This document shows positions 45,567 to 53,929 of a stretch of 64,000 nucleotides of DNA, piece after piece (the stretch's first letter is position 1; each line of letters opens with the position of its first letter). Source of the DNA: Spirosoma endbachense (GTDB taxonomy: Bacteria; Bacteroidota; Bacteroidia; Cytophagales; Spirosomataceae); NCBI RefSeq assembly GCF_010233585.1, contig NZ_CP045997.1, forward strand, positions 7,798,654 to 7,862,653, written 5' to 3'. Under the pieces are notes generated by a model. It was not told the origin of the DNA and ran no database searches. It worked only from the letters and a program-made list of their open reading frames with translations. Both the position numbers and the translations under genes were made by a program.

Positions 45567-46730
45567 TTGTACCTCAGCTTTATGACTCACCTACCCGAAA
45601 GGGATAAGTCCACCAGAATAGTCGAATTAAAGACCACTAAAAAGTTATACGGACTTGATCATTTACGAGCAGTTGCGATTGGGTTCGTCTTTTTGTATCA
45701 CTACTTTATTCTTAGCAATGGACAACCCGGATGGTTACCAGAGGTTGCACGATTTGGCTGGACTGGAGTCGATCTGTTTTTTGTATTGAGTGGTTTTCTC
45801 ATTGCCTCTCAACTTTTTGAGGCTATAAAACAACGAAGAAAAATCTCATTTAGAGCGTTCTTTCTTAAACGATTCTTCAGGATCATACCCGCTTATTTAG
45901 CCACCGTGGGACTATATTTTTGTGTGCCTTTCTTTCGGGAAAAAGAGGCATTGCCACCCATCTGGAAATTTCTAAGCTTTACCCAGAACTTTGACTTAGA
46001 CCTAAAGCACTATGGGACATTTTCTCATGCCTGGTCGCTTTGTGTTGAAGAGCACTTCTACTTGTTTCTACCGGTGACTTTAGTAGTCTATCAATCGTTA
46101 AACAGGTTCAACAGAGCTGGATGGCTTTTGCTGGTTCTGTTCTTATTAAGCTTTGGCGCACGGCTTTATAGTTTCAAGGTGATGTATGCCCCCTATATTG
46201 GGCATGAAAACAGTTGGCTCTATTGGTATAAATATGTCTATTACCCAACATACAATCGATTGGATGGACTATTAATTGGTGTGGCTATCGCTGGCGTGTA
46301 TACGTTTCGTCCTAATCTGTGGCACAGGGTCTCTAAGCATGGAAACTTACTTCTTGCGGCTGGAATTTTACTTCTGATCCTTGCTTATTTGCTGTGCGAA
46401 GACCAACAAACCCTGATCGCTTCCGTTTTTGGTTTTCCGCTACTATCCATTGGTTATGGGTTTGTCGTTGCTGGAGCTGTTAGTCCGACAAGTTTTATGT
46501 ATAGCTGGCAGTCAACCATCTCCACATCCATTGCCACCTTATCATTTGCCATTTATCTGACTCACAAAGGGATCATTAAAATAACTCACAACTTAGTAGA
46601 AGGTACAAACTGGGACAGCAATTGGGTGCTCATAGTTTGTGTAATAACAAGCTTTCTTGGCGCACTCTTACTGAATCGATTGATTGAAAGACCATTCCTG
46701 AAAATTCGCAACAGAATTCTTCATTCTTGA
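45567..46730 (+). CDS. Membrane acyltransferase (acyltransferase-3 / OafA type)
   Basis: A 387-residue membrane acyltransferase with about ten helices. Typical acyltransferase-3 landmarks are LDHLRAVAIGFVFLYHYF (catalytic-region histidine) and WTGVDLFFVLSGFLIASQLF, FFLKRFFRIIPAYLATV, WSLCVEEHFYLFLPV and a C-terminal LIERPFLKIR. Family members transfer acetyl or other acyl groups to surface sugars. The acceptor is unknown; no sugar-biosynthesis genes adjoin it. Confidence 0.92.
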   Translation: MYLSFMTHLPERDKSTRIVELKTTKKLYGLDHLRAVAIGFVFLYHYFILSNGQPGWLPEVARFGWTGVDLFFVLSGFLIASQLFEAIKQRRKISFRAFFLKRFFRIIPAYLATVGLYFCVPFFREKEALPPIWKFLSFTQNFDLDLKHYGTFSHAWSLCVEEHFYLFLPVTLVVYQSLNRFNRAGWLLLVLFLLSFGARLYSFKVMYAPYIGHENSWLYWYKYVYYPTYNRLDGLLIGVAIAGVYTFRPNLWHRVSKHGNLLLAAGILLLILAYLLCEDQQTLIASVFGFPLLSIGYGFVVAGAVSPTSFMYSWQSTISTSIATLSFAIYLTHKGIIKITHNLVEGTNWDSNWVLIVCVITSFLGALLLNRLIERPFLKIRNRILHS

Positions 46731-46830
46731 AATTACCTGGCCTCGCGATGCTGGGGGCAATGCGGAGTTAAGTTTTTACAATTTACTCAGCCGATCAGGA
46801 TCATAAAGAAGAGTTTAACGCGAATCAAGA

Positions 46831-46876
46831 GCAAGTAATCTTTCAAAGATCTGTTTGAAGGATTACTTGCCTTTTG
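46831..46876 (+). terminator. Rho-independent terminator of the acyltransferase gene
   Basis: GCAAGTAATCTTTCAAA and TTTGAAGGATTACTTGC pair with one mismatch around a GATCTG loop, followed by CTTTTGTTG. It lies 100 bp downstream of the stop codon. Confidence 0.78.
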
Positions 46877-46938
46877 TTGTATAAGGGGCTGTAAGCTGAA
46901 GTACGAAAACCCTCAGGCCAATTACTTGTGTTCTATAT

Positions 46939-46985
46939 TCTCTTTAAAGGCTCCCAATTGAGACAGATGAGGTTTAATGCAGAAG
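46939..46985 (+). repeat. Dispersed TGAGACGA repeat copy
   Basis: TCTC-TTTAAAG-GCTCC-CAAT-TGAGACAG. The closing arm is missing. It lies 136 bp upstream of the antitoxin gene at 47121. Confidence 0.75.
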
Positions 46986-47067
46986 CTAGTTTTATTATCT
47001 GTCTAACTCAACTCGTAGCATGTGCCTTTCAATTCACTGAATTATTTATGAAGTGAAATTGTTCCTC

Positions 47068-47095
47068 TTGGTAAAGGCAAAATTGCCTAAATTTG
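47068..47095 (+). promoter_or_regulatory. Promoter of the RES toxin-antitoxin locus with embedded palindrome
   Basis: TTG at 47068-47070 and TAAATTTG at 47088-47095 are spaced 17 bp apart, a good Bacteroidota -33/-7 match, 25 bp before the antitoxin ATG. The palindrome GGCAA-AA-TTGCC (47076-47087) lies exactly between the two boxes, where an antitoxin repressor would block the polymerase. Confidence 0.65.
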
Positions 47096-47120
47096 TATCA
47101 ACACTGAAAGGAAACGCCTA

Positions 47121-47552
47121 ATGAAACGAGTTGCCTCAGCCGAAAATCTTCTACTCATTGATGTGCCTGGACACATCAATGATAGTGAAATCCTTTCCTT
47201 TCTCTACACCAGAGAGGTCAATTGGCAGCATGTCAATGCCATTAAGACGTTGACTGATTTTAACGATACCATAATTTCGGACTGGCTTAATGTGAGCGTT
47301 AAAACATTCCGCGAATACAAAAAGCCGCCAACGACCTTTAAGGAAAACGTCAAAGAGCAGGTTTTACTCCTGTTAGCCCTTATCAAGCACGGCATTGCTG
47401 TATTTGGCTCGGTGAAAGAATTCGACCAGTGGCTGAACCGGTCCAACTTTTATTTTGACAACAAGAGCCCCAATGCCTATTTAAATACGGTCACCGGACT
47501 ACGATTTGTCGATGATCGGTTGACGGCCATGGAATACGGAGACAATGTTTAA
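47121..47552 (+). CDS. Xre/MbcA/ParS-type antitoxin
   Basis: A 143-residue antitoxin. The N-terminal half has a helix-turn-helix-like core (FNDTIISDWLNVSVKTFREYKK). The C-terminal half matches the DUF2384/MbcA toxin-binding domain: LIKHGIAVFGSVKEFDQWLNR, then KSPNAYLNTVTGLRFVDDRLTAMEYG. The next gene, a RES toxin, starts 3 bp later. It should neutralise that toxin and repress its own promoter, where a palindrome overlaps. Confidence 0.9.
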   Translation: MKRVASAENLLLIDVPGHINDSEILSFLYTREVNWQHVNAIKTLTDFNDTIISDWLNVSVKTFREYKKPPTTFKENVKEQVLLLLALIKHGIAVFGSVKEFDQWLNRSNFYFDNKSPNAYLNTVTGLRFVDDRLTAMEYGDNV

Positions 47553-47554
47553 GG

Positions 47555-48007
47555 ATGGAAGTATTTCGAATCAGTAAAGACGTTCATGCGCATAGCTTAC
47601 GTTCATCAGGCAGTGCGAATCGGTGGAATACAAAAGGCCAGCAAGTTATTTACACCGGCGCATCGCGTTCCTTATCCTCTCTAGAACTAGTCGTTCACCG
47701 GGGCGTCATTCAGCCCACCTCTTCCTATAAGGTGATGGTCATCTCTATTGCTGATGATGATTACTTGATGCGAACGATTCACCTTAAAGAACTTCCTGCC
47801 AACTGGCGAACCTTAGCGGGTTATTCTGCCTTACAAACAATCGGGTCCGACTGGTACACCAGCCAGGAAAGTCTAATCCTGAAGGTTCCTTCCGCGATCA
47901 TTATCTACGAGTATAATTACATTATCAATACCGAACATCCAGACTTCAGTCAGCATGTTCAGCTGGTTAGAACCGAGGACTATTTTTGGGATTCCAGGCT
48001 TCTCTAG
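47555..48007 (+). CDS. RES-domain toxin (NAD+-targeting)
   Basis: A 150-residue RES protein. Conserved residues are visible: R5 (VFRIS), R23 (ANRWNTKG), Y33 (VIYTGASRSL), E44 (SLELVVH) and the later VPSAIIIYEYNYIINTEHPDF. Family members deplete or phosphorylate NAD+ or ADP-ribosylate host proteins. It directly follows the ParS-like antitoxin, giving a type II toxin-antitoxin pair. All core residues are present, so it should be active. Confidence 0.93.
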   Translation: MEVFRISKDVHAHSLRSSGSANRWNTKGQQVIYTGASRSLSSLELVVHRGVIQPTSSYKVMVISIADDDYLMRTIHLKELPANWRTLAGYSALQTIGSDWYTSQESLILKVPSAIIIYEYNYIINTEHPDFSQHVQLVRTEDYFWDSRLL

Positions 48008-48129
48008 GGGCTAATGAAGGTAAATCAAAACATATTCTAGAATCCTGTACGAAGTGCCAAAGCAAGTTTCAGATACATGCTTCAGAAATGGGGCGTTTTG
48101 GGAAACGGCCAAATAGGCTTCCTTTGTAA

Positions 48130-48162
48130 CAATACAAAATACGTATTGCGTATTTTGTATTG
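48130..48162. repeat. 33-bp inverted repeat downstream of the RES toxin
   Basis: CAATACAAAATACG and its exact complement are separated by TATTG. No T-run follows, so it is not a typical terminator. It may be a regulatory site or a small element remnant. Confidence 0.75.
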
Positions 48163-48236
48163 AATGTGCCTCAATCGGCGAGTTAACGGTCATAGCAAAC
48201 TAACTTGCTACTAACACCCCATCACTTAATCGACAA

Positions 48237-48899
48237 ATGGAAAGTTTAACAAGTAAAGAAATAGTTAAAAAGTATTCGGTTTTGATATGTGTGGTTACTT
48301 CAGGGCTATTAATAGTAAAAGCAACATTGGCCTATCCAGGCGGCTCAGTGCTTGACAAAAATTCTATAGGGTTTGACTGGTCGAAAAATTTCCTAAGCAA
48401 TTTGTTTGCAACAAAAGCGATAAATGGTTCAGAAAACCCTGGCTGGATATGGGCACTTATTGGAATGGTATTTCACTCGGTTGGTTATGGAATTTTTTTT
48501 ATCAACATGTCAAAAAAGATCGCTTCAAGACCAGGGGCTACTAGTTTAAAATTTATAGGTGCTACCAACATAATACTTATTTTCTTAATCGCAACACCCT
48601 TACATGACTTGGGAGTACTATCGATCATTTTAACATTGATTGGTTTGTTTACGATTACTGTATTTATCCTAAAGTCAAAACTTCATTTACTTAAAGTCTG
48701 CTGTATTAGTTGCTTGTTGACTTATTACTGTTTCTTTTTCCTTTTTGGTTTAGGTTATTTGGGTTTAGCAGTCATAATGCAGAAGGTATATATTATAAGC
48801 TCGATGCTATTAGTTTTAGGCTTAGAGTATTTTACCAAATATGAAGATTTTATACCCATAAAATCGGGAGGACAAGAAATAGAAGCAACGAACTGCTGA
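48237..48899 (+). CDS. DUF998-like hypothetical membrane protein
   Basis: A 220-residue protein with six membrane helices (about residues 12-33, 72-92, 102-121, 125-143, 150-172 and 176-200). KKYSVLICVVTSGLLIVKATLAYPGGS, the polar loop with SENPGWIWALIGMVFHSVGYGIFF and HDLGVLSIILTLIGLF suggest a DUF998-type fold, but I am not certain. AT-rich compared with its neighbours, so possibly acquired. Confidence 0.55.
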   Translation: MESLTSKEIVKKYSVLICVVTSGLLIVKATLAYPGGSVLDKNSIGFDWSKNFLSNLFATKAINGSENPGWIWALIGMVFHSVGYGIFFINMSKKIASRPGATSLKFIGATNIILIFLIATPLHDLGVLSIILTLIGLFTITVFILKSKLHLLKVCCISCLLTYYCFFFLFGLGYLGLAVIMQKVYIISSMLLVLGLEYFTKYEDFIPIKSGGQEIEATNC

Positions 48900-48925
48900 T
48901 GCAGTCCACAAGCAGTTAAACAATT

Positions 48926-48986
48926 TATTGATTAACCCTCCCTGCTGAGACGAAGAGCGATTTGAGTATCTATAATTCGGGCGTTT
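48926..48986 (+). repeat. Dispersed TGAGACGA repeat copy, next to a MITE insertion
   Basis: The leading TCTC reads TATT here. GATTAAC-CCTCC-CTGC-TGAGACGA then a variable middle and a CGGGCGTTT closing arm follow. The MITE-like element starts 10 bp later, at 48996. Confidence 0.78.
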
Positions 48987-48995
48987 GACAATACA

Positions 48996-49191
48996 GGGTT
49001 GCTCTGCCGTTTCGTACATAAAACCTCATCGTATCACCAGTTTAGATGTTTATAATGACTTATGGGCCGTTAGAGCACATTTCATTTAAACGAACAATTG
49101 ATTGAAATGTGCTCTAATAGCCTATAAGTCCGGCTAACTATGCGAAATAGTGACACGGTGAGGTTTTATGTACGATTCGGCAATGTGACCC
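48996..49191. mobile_element. 196-bp MITE-like element with AATACA target duplication
   Basis: The ends GGGT...TGCCG and CGGCA...ACCC are inverted, and AATACA is duplicated at 48990-48995 and 49192-49197. Inside are two more nested inverted pairs: TCGTACATAAAACCTCA (with its near-exact partner at 49155-49175) and GACTTATGGGCCGTTAGAGC paired with the copy ending at 49130. Together they fold nearly the whole element into one hairpin, with several differences being G-T changes that keep pairing. No open frame is present. Confidence 0.82.
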
Positions 49192-49200
49192 AATACAGGC

Positions 49201-49247
49201 AAAAAGCTCACAAGCATCGATACATGGTTGATGCTTGTGAGCTTTTT
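49201..49247. terminator. Bidirectional terminator hairpin
   Basis: AAAAAGCTCACAAGCATC pairs exactly with GATGCTTGTGAGCTTTTT around an 11-nt loop. It ends 18 bp from the stop codon of the minus-strand permease gene and has A/T runs on both sides, so it can end transcripts from either direction. Confidence 0.88.
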
Positions 49248-49264
49248 ATACTAATTCCGTTGAT

Positions 49265-51934
49265 TTACTCGCTACGTAAACTTTTTACGGGGTTCAACAA
49301 GGCAGCCCGAATACTTTGAAAACTAATGGTCACAAAGGCCACCGTAACCGATAGGACGCCCGCTGAGCCAAACACCCACCAACGAATCGGTGTCTGGTAA
49401 GCAAAATTCTCCAGCCACCGATGCATACCATACCAGGCTAGAGGGGATGCTATCAGGAAAGCCAAGACAACCAGTTTTAGAAAATCTTTGGATAAAAGAC
49501 CGACTATACTGCCCGTTGAGGCACCCAACACCTTTCGCACCCCGATTTCTTTGGTTCGCTGCACGGTCGTATACGAAGCCAGACCCAGTAAACCTAAACA
49601 GGAGATGAAGATAGCCAGCAGGGCGAAGTTTACGAAAAGGGTCTGGAACCGTTCGTCGCTTCGGTACTGGCGGTCGAAGAATTCGTCCATGAAATAGTAA
49701 TCGAACGGACGATCCGGATTATGCTGTTTCCACTGGGCTTCGATAGCTTCGAGCGTTTGCCGAACCTGTCGACCGTCAATTTTGACCGACAGCAAATCCC
49801 CATTCCACCAATCGGTAACCCGAAACGTAAGGGGTTTAATCGTTTCCTGCAACGATTTAAAATGAAAATCTTTCAGCACGCCAACGATGGTCCCCTTCCG
49901 TCCCCATTGGTCGAATCGTTTACCAATGGCGGCCTGGGGACGGCTGTATCCCAACACCTTAGCCATGGCTTCGTTAATCATCAAGGATTGGGAACTGTCG
50001 GCGGGGAAGTTTCTGGAAAACGGCCTGCCTGCCACCACTTTGAGATTGTATTGCGAAATAAAATCAAAATCCACCCGATACACATCCAGATTACCCGCCT
50101 GCATATCACCCGAATTATTTTCAAGGGAGGAGGCTGCCTGCGGATTCCATCCGCCCGGTACGCTCGACGAAGCCGCCGTTGATTTGACCCCGCTCATCCT
50201 GCTAATGGCCGCATCAAAAACATTCCGTTTCGTACCCGCCTGCGCCTTGATGACGAGCATTTGGTCTTTAGAAAATCCCAGATCGCGGGTACGCATAAAA
50301 TCCACTTGGGAATAGATGACAATCGTAGCAATAACCAACGTAATCGAAATGGCAAATTGCAGGGTCACCAAGCCTTTTCGTACGAAAATGCCCGTTGCAT
50401 TAGCCATAAAACGCCCTTTCAATACGGTAACCGGTTCGAAAGACGAGAGCACCAGCGCGGGATACGTACCAGCCAGACAACCAATGGCCGAGGCAGCGAT
50501 GAACATGCCACCCACAAACGGCAGATTACTCCCTATGCCTGGACTAATCGTTTTTCCAGCCAGGGTATTGAATCCAGGAATCAACACAGCCGAAAGAAGG
50601 ACGGCAACTAAGAACGCGACCAGACATAATAGCACTGATTCGCCAATAAACTGACGAGCCAACAACCATCTAGCCGCACCAATGGCTTTGCGAACACCCA
50701 CTTCCTTCGCCCGGTCGGCCGAACGGGCCGTGGTCAGGTTACTAAAATTGATGCAGGCAAGTAAGAGAATAAACAGGCCAATCACCGAGAAGACGGTCAC
50801 ATTGGTTACACTTCCTGACTCCTCAGCCGGGCGCTTGGAATACAGATACACCTCCCGTAATGGCTCCAGTACCAGGGTAATCCCTAGCTTATACTCCCGC
50901 ATCATCTTCCCAGCGTGGCTCTCCAGAAACTGAGGGAATTTTTTGGCCAACGCATCGGGATTAGCGCCGGGCTTGAGCAGCAGAAACGAAATCGCCCCAA
51001 AATCACCCCATTCGTTTTCAATGCCTTTATTAAAATAGTCGGTATAGGATATCATCGAAATGAACAGGTCGCCTTTAATCTGGGAGTTTTCCGGAATATC
51101 CTCCATGATCCCCGTGATTTTAGCGGGAACACCATCGTCACCCAGCAGCAGTGTCTGGCCCATCGGATCGGCATCGCCGAAATATTTCCTGACTGTTTTT
51201 TGGGGTAGCACCACACTCATTGGCTCGGCCAAAGCGGTTCTAGAATCCCCTTTGAGTAGTTTGAAATTGAAAACGCTGAAGAACGAGGAATCGGCAAACA
51301 CCGTTTTGTCTTCCTGAAATTTTAGATCGCCTTTCCTGACGATTCGCCCCTTTGTACTGATCCGTACGAAGTTTTCAACCTCTGGAAAATCTTGTTTTAG
51401 GTTGGGGGCGTAAGCCCACGAACTGATGTCGTACTGAATGGTTTCGGATTCGGTTTTGAGGTCCGTCGCCAGCCGGTAAATCCGGTCGGCCTTTTGGTGA
51501 AAGGCGTCGTAGGTTAGTTCAAAATGAACGTAAAGGGCAATCAGAAAGCAGGCTGTCATACCCACGCTGAGACCCATGACATTAATGAATGAAAACATCT
51601 TGTGTTTCCATAAATTGCGGAAAGCGATTTTAAGATTACTACGTAGCATAAGGGGGCTTAGAAAAGATGTGGTCCGGCATTCCGGAGATGAATACGCATG
51701 GGCTATCACCGTTCTGGTTCTGAACTGGCGACGAATCAAGTAGGGACGACAAAAGCAAATGACTTCCCAGACGTATAGTCGTCGGGCCTTCGTCTCACCC
51801 AACTGGTCGACCTGTTGCTCAAACTGTTCATGTAAATCGCCAAGCAGTTCTTCCTGTAGGTCGGCAGGACAGACGAACCGTAGCAATCGATCCGCCCAGG
51901 TTGGCGGCAAAGGTGTAGGCTGAGGTAGTGGCAT
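49265..51934 (-). CDS. FtsX/MacB-type ABC transporter permease with PadR-linked prefix
   Basis: An 889-residue permease. Residues 7-75 form the prefix domain common in Spirosoma-type permeases (PPTWADRLLRFVCPADLQEELLGDLHEQFEQ). A membrane helix follows near 118, then a MacB-type periplasmic domain, FtsX helices (EVGVRKAIGAARWLLARQFIGES), a second periplasmic domain and the final FtsX (EIGVRKVLGASTGSIVGLLS). No ATPase is encoded here or beside it. The gene starts 3 bp after the PadR gene, so the pair is one operon. Substrate unknown; such permeases are often efflux-type. Confidence 0.93.
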   Translation of the reverse strand: MPLPQPTPLPPTWADRLLRFVCPADLQEELLGDLHEQFEQQVDQLGETKARRLYVWEVICFCRPYLIRRQFRTRTVIAHAYSSPECRTTSFLSPLMLRSNLKIAFRNLWKHKMFSFINVMGLSVGMTACFLIALYVHFELTYDAFHQKADRIYRLATDLKTESETIQYDISSWAYAPNLKQDFPEVENFVRISTKGRIVRKGDLKFQEDKTVFADSSFFSVFNFKLLKGDSRTALAEPMSVVLPQKTVRKYFGDADPMGQTLLLGDDGVPAKITGIMEDIPENSQIKGDLFISMISYTDYFNKGIENEWGDFGAISFLLLKPGANPDALAKKFPQFLESHAGKMMREYKLGITLVLEPLREVYLYSKRPAEESGSVTNVTVFSVIGLFILLLACINFSNLTTARSADRAKEVGVRKAIGAARWLLARQFIGESVLLCLVAFLVAVLLSAVLIPGFNTLAGKTISPGIGSNLPFVGGMFIAASAIGCLAGTYPALVLSSFEPVTVLKGRFMANATGIFVRKGLVTLQFAISITLVIATIVIYSQVDFMRTRDLGFSKDQMLVIKAQAGTKRNVFDAAISRMSGVKSTAASSSVPGGWNPQAASSLENNSGDMQAGNLDVYRVDFDFISQYNLKVVAGRPFSRNFPADSSQSLMINEAMAKVLGYSRPQAAIGKRFDQWGRKGTIVGVLKDFHFKSLQETIKPLTFRVTDWWNGDLLSVKIDGRQVRQTLEAIEAQWKQHNPDRPFDYYFMDEFFDRQYRSDERFQTLFVNFALLAIFISCLGLLGLASYTTVQRTKEIGVRKVLGASTGSIVGLLSKDFLKLVVLAFLIASPLAWYGMHRWLENFAYQTPIRWWVFGSAGVLSVTVAFVTISFQSIRAALLNPVKSLRSE

Positions 51935-51937
51935 GAT

Positions 51938-52264
51938 TTACGAGAAGGATAGGTTAGGTATAGCCTCCCACAAGTCATTCCGCACTTGTCGCAGCTCATC
52001 CAGCGTCCGTTTACCGTATGTGGTGATCAAGAAGAGTCGCTTTCGACGTCCTCCACGGGCCGGGGTAGCCCCGCCCAGTTCAGATTGGACAAACCCTTTT
52101 TCTTCCAGGCGATATAAAGCCACATGGACACCACTCAGGTTAATGGAGCGGTTGGTACGTTGCTTTAGCTCTTCGGCGATATTAAGTCCGTAGGCAGAGC
52201 CATTCAGGATAGCAACGGTCAGCAGGACAAGTTCTTCAAATTCACCCAAATAGGTTCTGCTCAT
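51938..52264 (-). CDS. PadR-family transcriptional regulator
   Basis: A 108-residue winged-helix regulator: FEELVLLTVAILNGSAYGLNIAEEL, the recognition helix region INLSGVHVALYRLEEKGFV, and the wing with TPARGGRRKRLFLITTYGKRTLDEL. PadR proteins repress transport and stress genes and respond to small molecules. It is the first gene of the permease operon and is preceded at 52375-52412 by the tandem inverted-repeat operator, its likely own target. Confidence 0.93.
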   Translation of the reverse strand: MSRTYLGEFEELVLLTVAILNGSAYGLNIAEELKQRTNRSINLSGVHVALYRLEEKGFVQSELGGATPARGGRRKRLFLITTYGKRTLDELRQVRNDLWEAIPNLSFS

Positions 52265-52374
52265 GGATGATCCCTTCGGTTAATACTATTTTCTTATCAT
52301 TTGCTAAACAAATCGGATGCCATAAGTGTATGTTACAGACTATCAGTTCTTTACAGCGAACTGCCATCGCTTGG

Positions 52375-52412
52375 TTGTCCGAAAACGTACAGGTTATGTC
52401 CGCTGCTGAACG
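52375..52412. promoter_or_regulatory. Tandem inverted-repeat operator upstream of a PadR-permease operon
   Basis: TTGTCC-GAAAAC-GTACAG, then GTTAT and GTCCGCTGCTGAACG. The first half matches the other two sites exactly at TTGTCC and in spacing, while the right halves have degenerated. It lies 111 bp before the PadR start. Confidence 0.55.
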
Positions 52413-52609
52413 GTAGAGACGAGTGGTTGATTATTGGTGAGCCAAGAAGTGGATGAATGGTCTGATCCCTTGTCCGTAACTCAATACGTAAATCAGCCTA
52501 CCTTACTTGGAAGCGAAAAGCCATTGAGCGGACTTTCTTTTACTTTGTCAGTAGGGGAAATTATAGAGCAACTTTGCAGGCTACTTTTTATAACCTAGAG
52601 CTTAGTTCA

Positions 52610-52665
52610 TCTCAACTAAGGCTCCTACCTGAGACGAGGGGTATCAATAAATCCGGCGTTTTTCG
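52610..52665 (+). repeat. Dispersed TGAGACGA repeat, full-length copy
   Basis: TCTC-AACTAAG-GCTCC-TACC-TGAGACGA, a short middle and a CCGGCGTTTTT closing arm. It lies between divergent genes in the 52265-52823 gap; apart from this and the operator I see nothing there. Confidence 0.82.
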
Positions 52666-52823
52666 TACTAGTATTTTTGTTCAGGTCTACGTATGACTTC
52701 TCCACTTCAGGGCGCGCTCTACCGACCGTTTATAGCCTAACTGCGGTGGACAGATGGCAAAACACACCCGTTGATTGGTTACTTTGCGCAGCCAATCTCA
52801 GTAGCCAAATTAGCTAAGCCACT

Positions 52824-53402
52824 ATGTTCGAGAAATTCAGAGAAAAATTTCCACTCTCGCCCCAAAAATGGGATGAGTATATCAACTACTTCCAACCCAT
52901 TCATGTACCGGCCAAGACCATTCTGCTTCGAGAAGGTGATATTTCCCGCAAAGCGTATCTAATCGAAAAAGGATGCCTACGTGTTTGGTTTAATAACAAG
53001 GGGGATGATATCACCTTCCAGTTCTTTTTTGAGAATAGGACCGTCTCGTCCATTGAAAGCTTCAGAAAGAGTATTCCGAGCTTGTTTTCCATTGAGACGA
53101 TTGAGCCCTGTACCTTGTGGTGGATTGACAAAACTAGTGTTGATAAAATTATAGAAGAAGTCAGTGCGCTACCGGCGATGAGGAGCCAAATTCTAGAGGC
53201 TTTATTTGGGCGCACCCTGGACTATATGAAGCATTTTCTTTCATTTATCCGGGATACCCCCCAGGAACGCTATGAGCATCTGCTGACCCAAAATCCTCAC
53301 ATCGTCCAGCGCGTTCCTCAACATTATATTGCTTCCTACCTAGGTGTCAGCAGCGTTCACCTAAGCCGAATCAAAGCCAAAATCGCCCGGACAAAAACCT
53401 AA
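52824..53402 (+). CDS. Crp/Fnr-family transcriptional regulator
   Basis: A 192-residue regulator with a cyclic-nucleotide-type beta roll (residues 15-115: IHVPAKTILLREGDISRKAYLIEKGCLRVWF) and a C-terminal helix-turn-helix (VPQHYIASYLGVSSVHLSRIKAKI). The nucleotide-binding PRE-x-x-R motif is not conserved, as usual for the Bacteroidota type. It is followed by the DoxX-like and oxidoreductase genes, which carry overlapping palindromes in their promoter (53416-53436), so it may regulate them. Confidence 0.92.
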   Translation: MFEKFREKFPLSPQKWDEYINYFQPIHVPAKTILLREGDISRKAYLIEKGCLRVWFNNKGDDITFQFFFENRTVSSIESFRKSIPSLFSIETIEPCTLWWIDKTSVDKIIEEVSALPAMRSQILEALFGRTLDYMKHFLSFIRDTPQERYEHLLTQNPHIVQRVPQHYIASYLGVSSVHLSRIKAKIARTKT

Positions 53403-53415
53403 ACGCGGGCTTTCG

Positions 53416-53466
53416 CATTTGATAACAAATGTTATCGTTTGAGGACTTGCTGGTCACCTAATTTTG
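53416..53466 (+). promoter_or_regulatory. Promoter and overlapping palindromes of the DoxX/oxidoreductase operon
   Basis: CATTTG-ATAA-CAAATG (53416-53431) and GATAAC-AAAT-GTTATC (53421-53436) are two exact palindromes sharing eleven bases. TTG at 53439-53441 and TAATTTTG at 53459-53466 form a -33/-7 pair with 17-bp spacing just downstream. A regulator binding either palindrome would sit at the -33 region. Confidence 0.7.
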
Positions 53467-53495
53467 TCGCACAACAAACAAAAACCAACGGTAAC

Positions 53496-53909
53496 ATGAA
53501 ACGACAGAAAATTCTCTACTGGCTATCAACGGGCCTGTTCAGCCTATGGATGCTGGGCAATGCTTATGCATATCTAACGTCTGAAGAGGCCAAACGCCTT
53601 TGTGTCCACTTTGGTTTTCCCGATTATTTCCGAGTAGAACTGGCGGTGGCTAAATTAATCGGGGTAATCGTACTGGTGTTGCCTAAGCTAAAAGGCAGGA
53701 TCAACGAATGGGCCTATGCAGGTTTTGTGATCACCGTAATTTCTGGCTTCATTGCGCACCTGGCTTCCGGTGACTCATTCCGAAACTCAGCTTCTGCCCT
53801 GGTTGCCTTGATTCTGGTATTGATTTCTTACGCCACCTATCACCGCTTACAACCCGTTAAATCGATCACCAAATCGGCCACTACAGGCTTTTTGACTGCC
53901 GTAGTTTAA
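53496..53909 (+). CDS. DoxX-like membrane protein
   Basis: A 137-residue protein from the ATG at 53496; the longer frame from 53439 lies in the promoter. Four membrane helices: residues 6-26 (ILYWLSTGLFSLWMLGNAYAYL), 52-68 (AVAKLIGVIVLVLPKL), 76-93 and 101-120. The pattern (SGFIAHLASGDS) fits DoxX-like proteins. It is 20 bp upstream of the quinone oxidoreductase gene, forming a redox-type operon. Confidence 0.82.
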   Translation: MKRQKILYWLSTGLFSLWMLGNAYAYLTSEEAKRLCVHFGFPDYFRVELAVAKLIGVIVLVLPKLKGRINEWAYAGFVITVISGFIAHLASGDSFRNSASALVALILVLISYATYHRLQPVKSITKSATTGFLTAVV

Positions 53910-53929
53910 CCACTAAACAGAAAAATAAT

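Noticed and set aside
51775..51800. CGTCTCACCC inside the permease gene as a reverse repeat copy
   Set aside because: It lies in a conserved coding region and lacks the TCTC-N7-GCTCC spacing.
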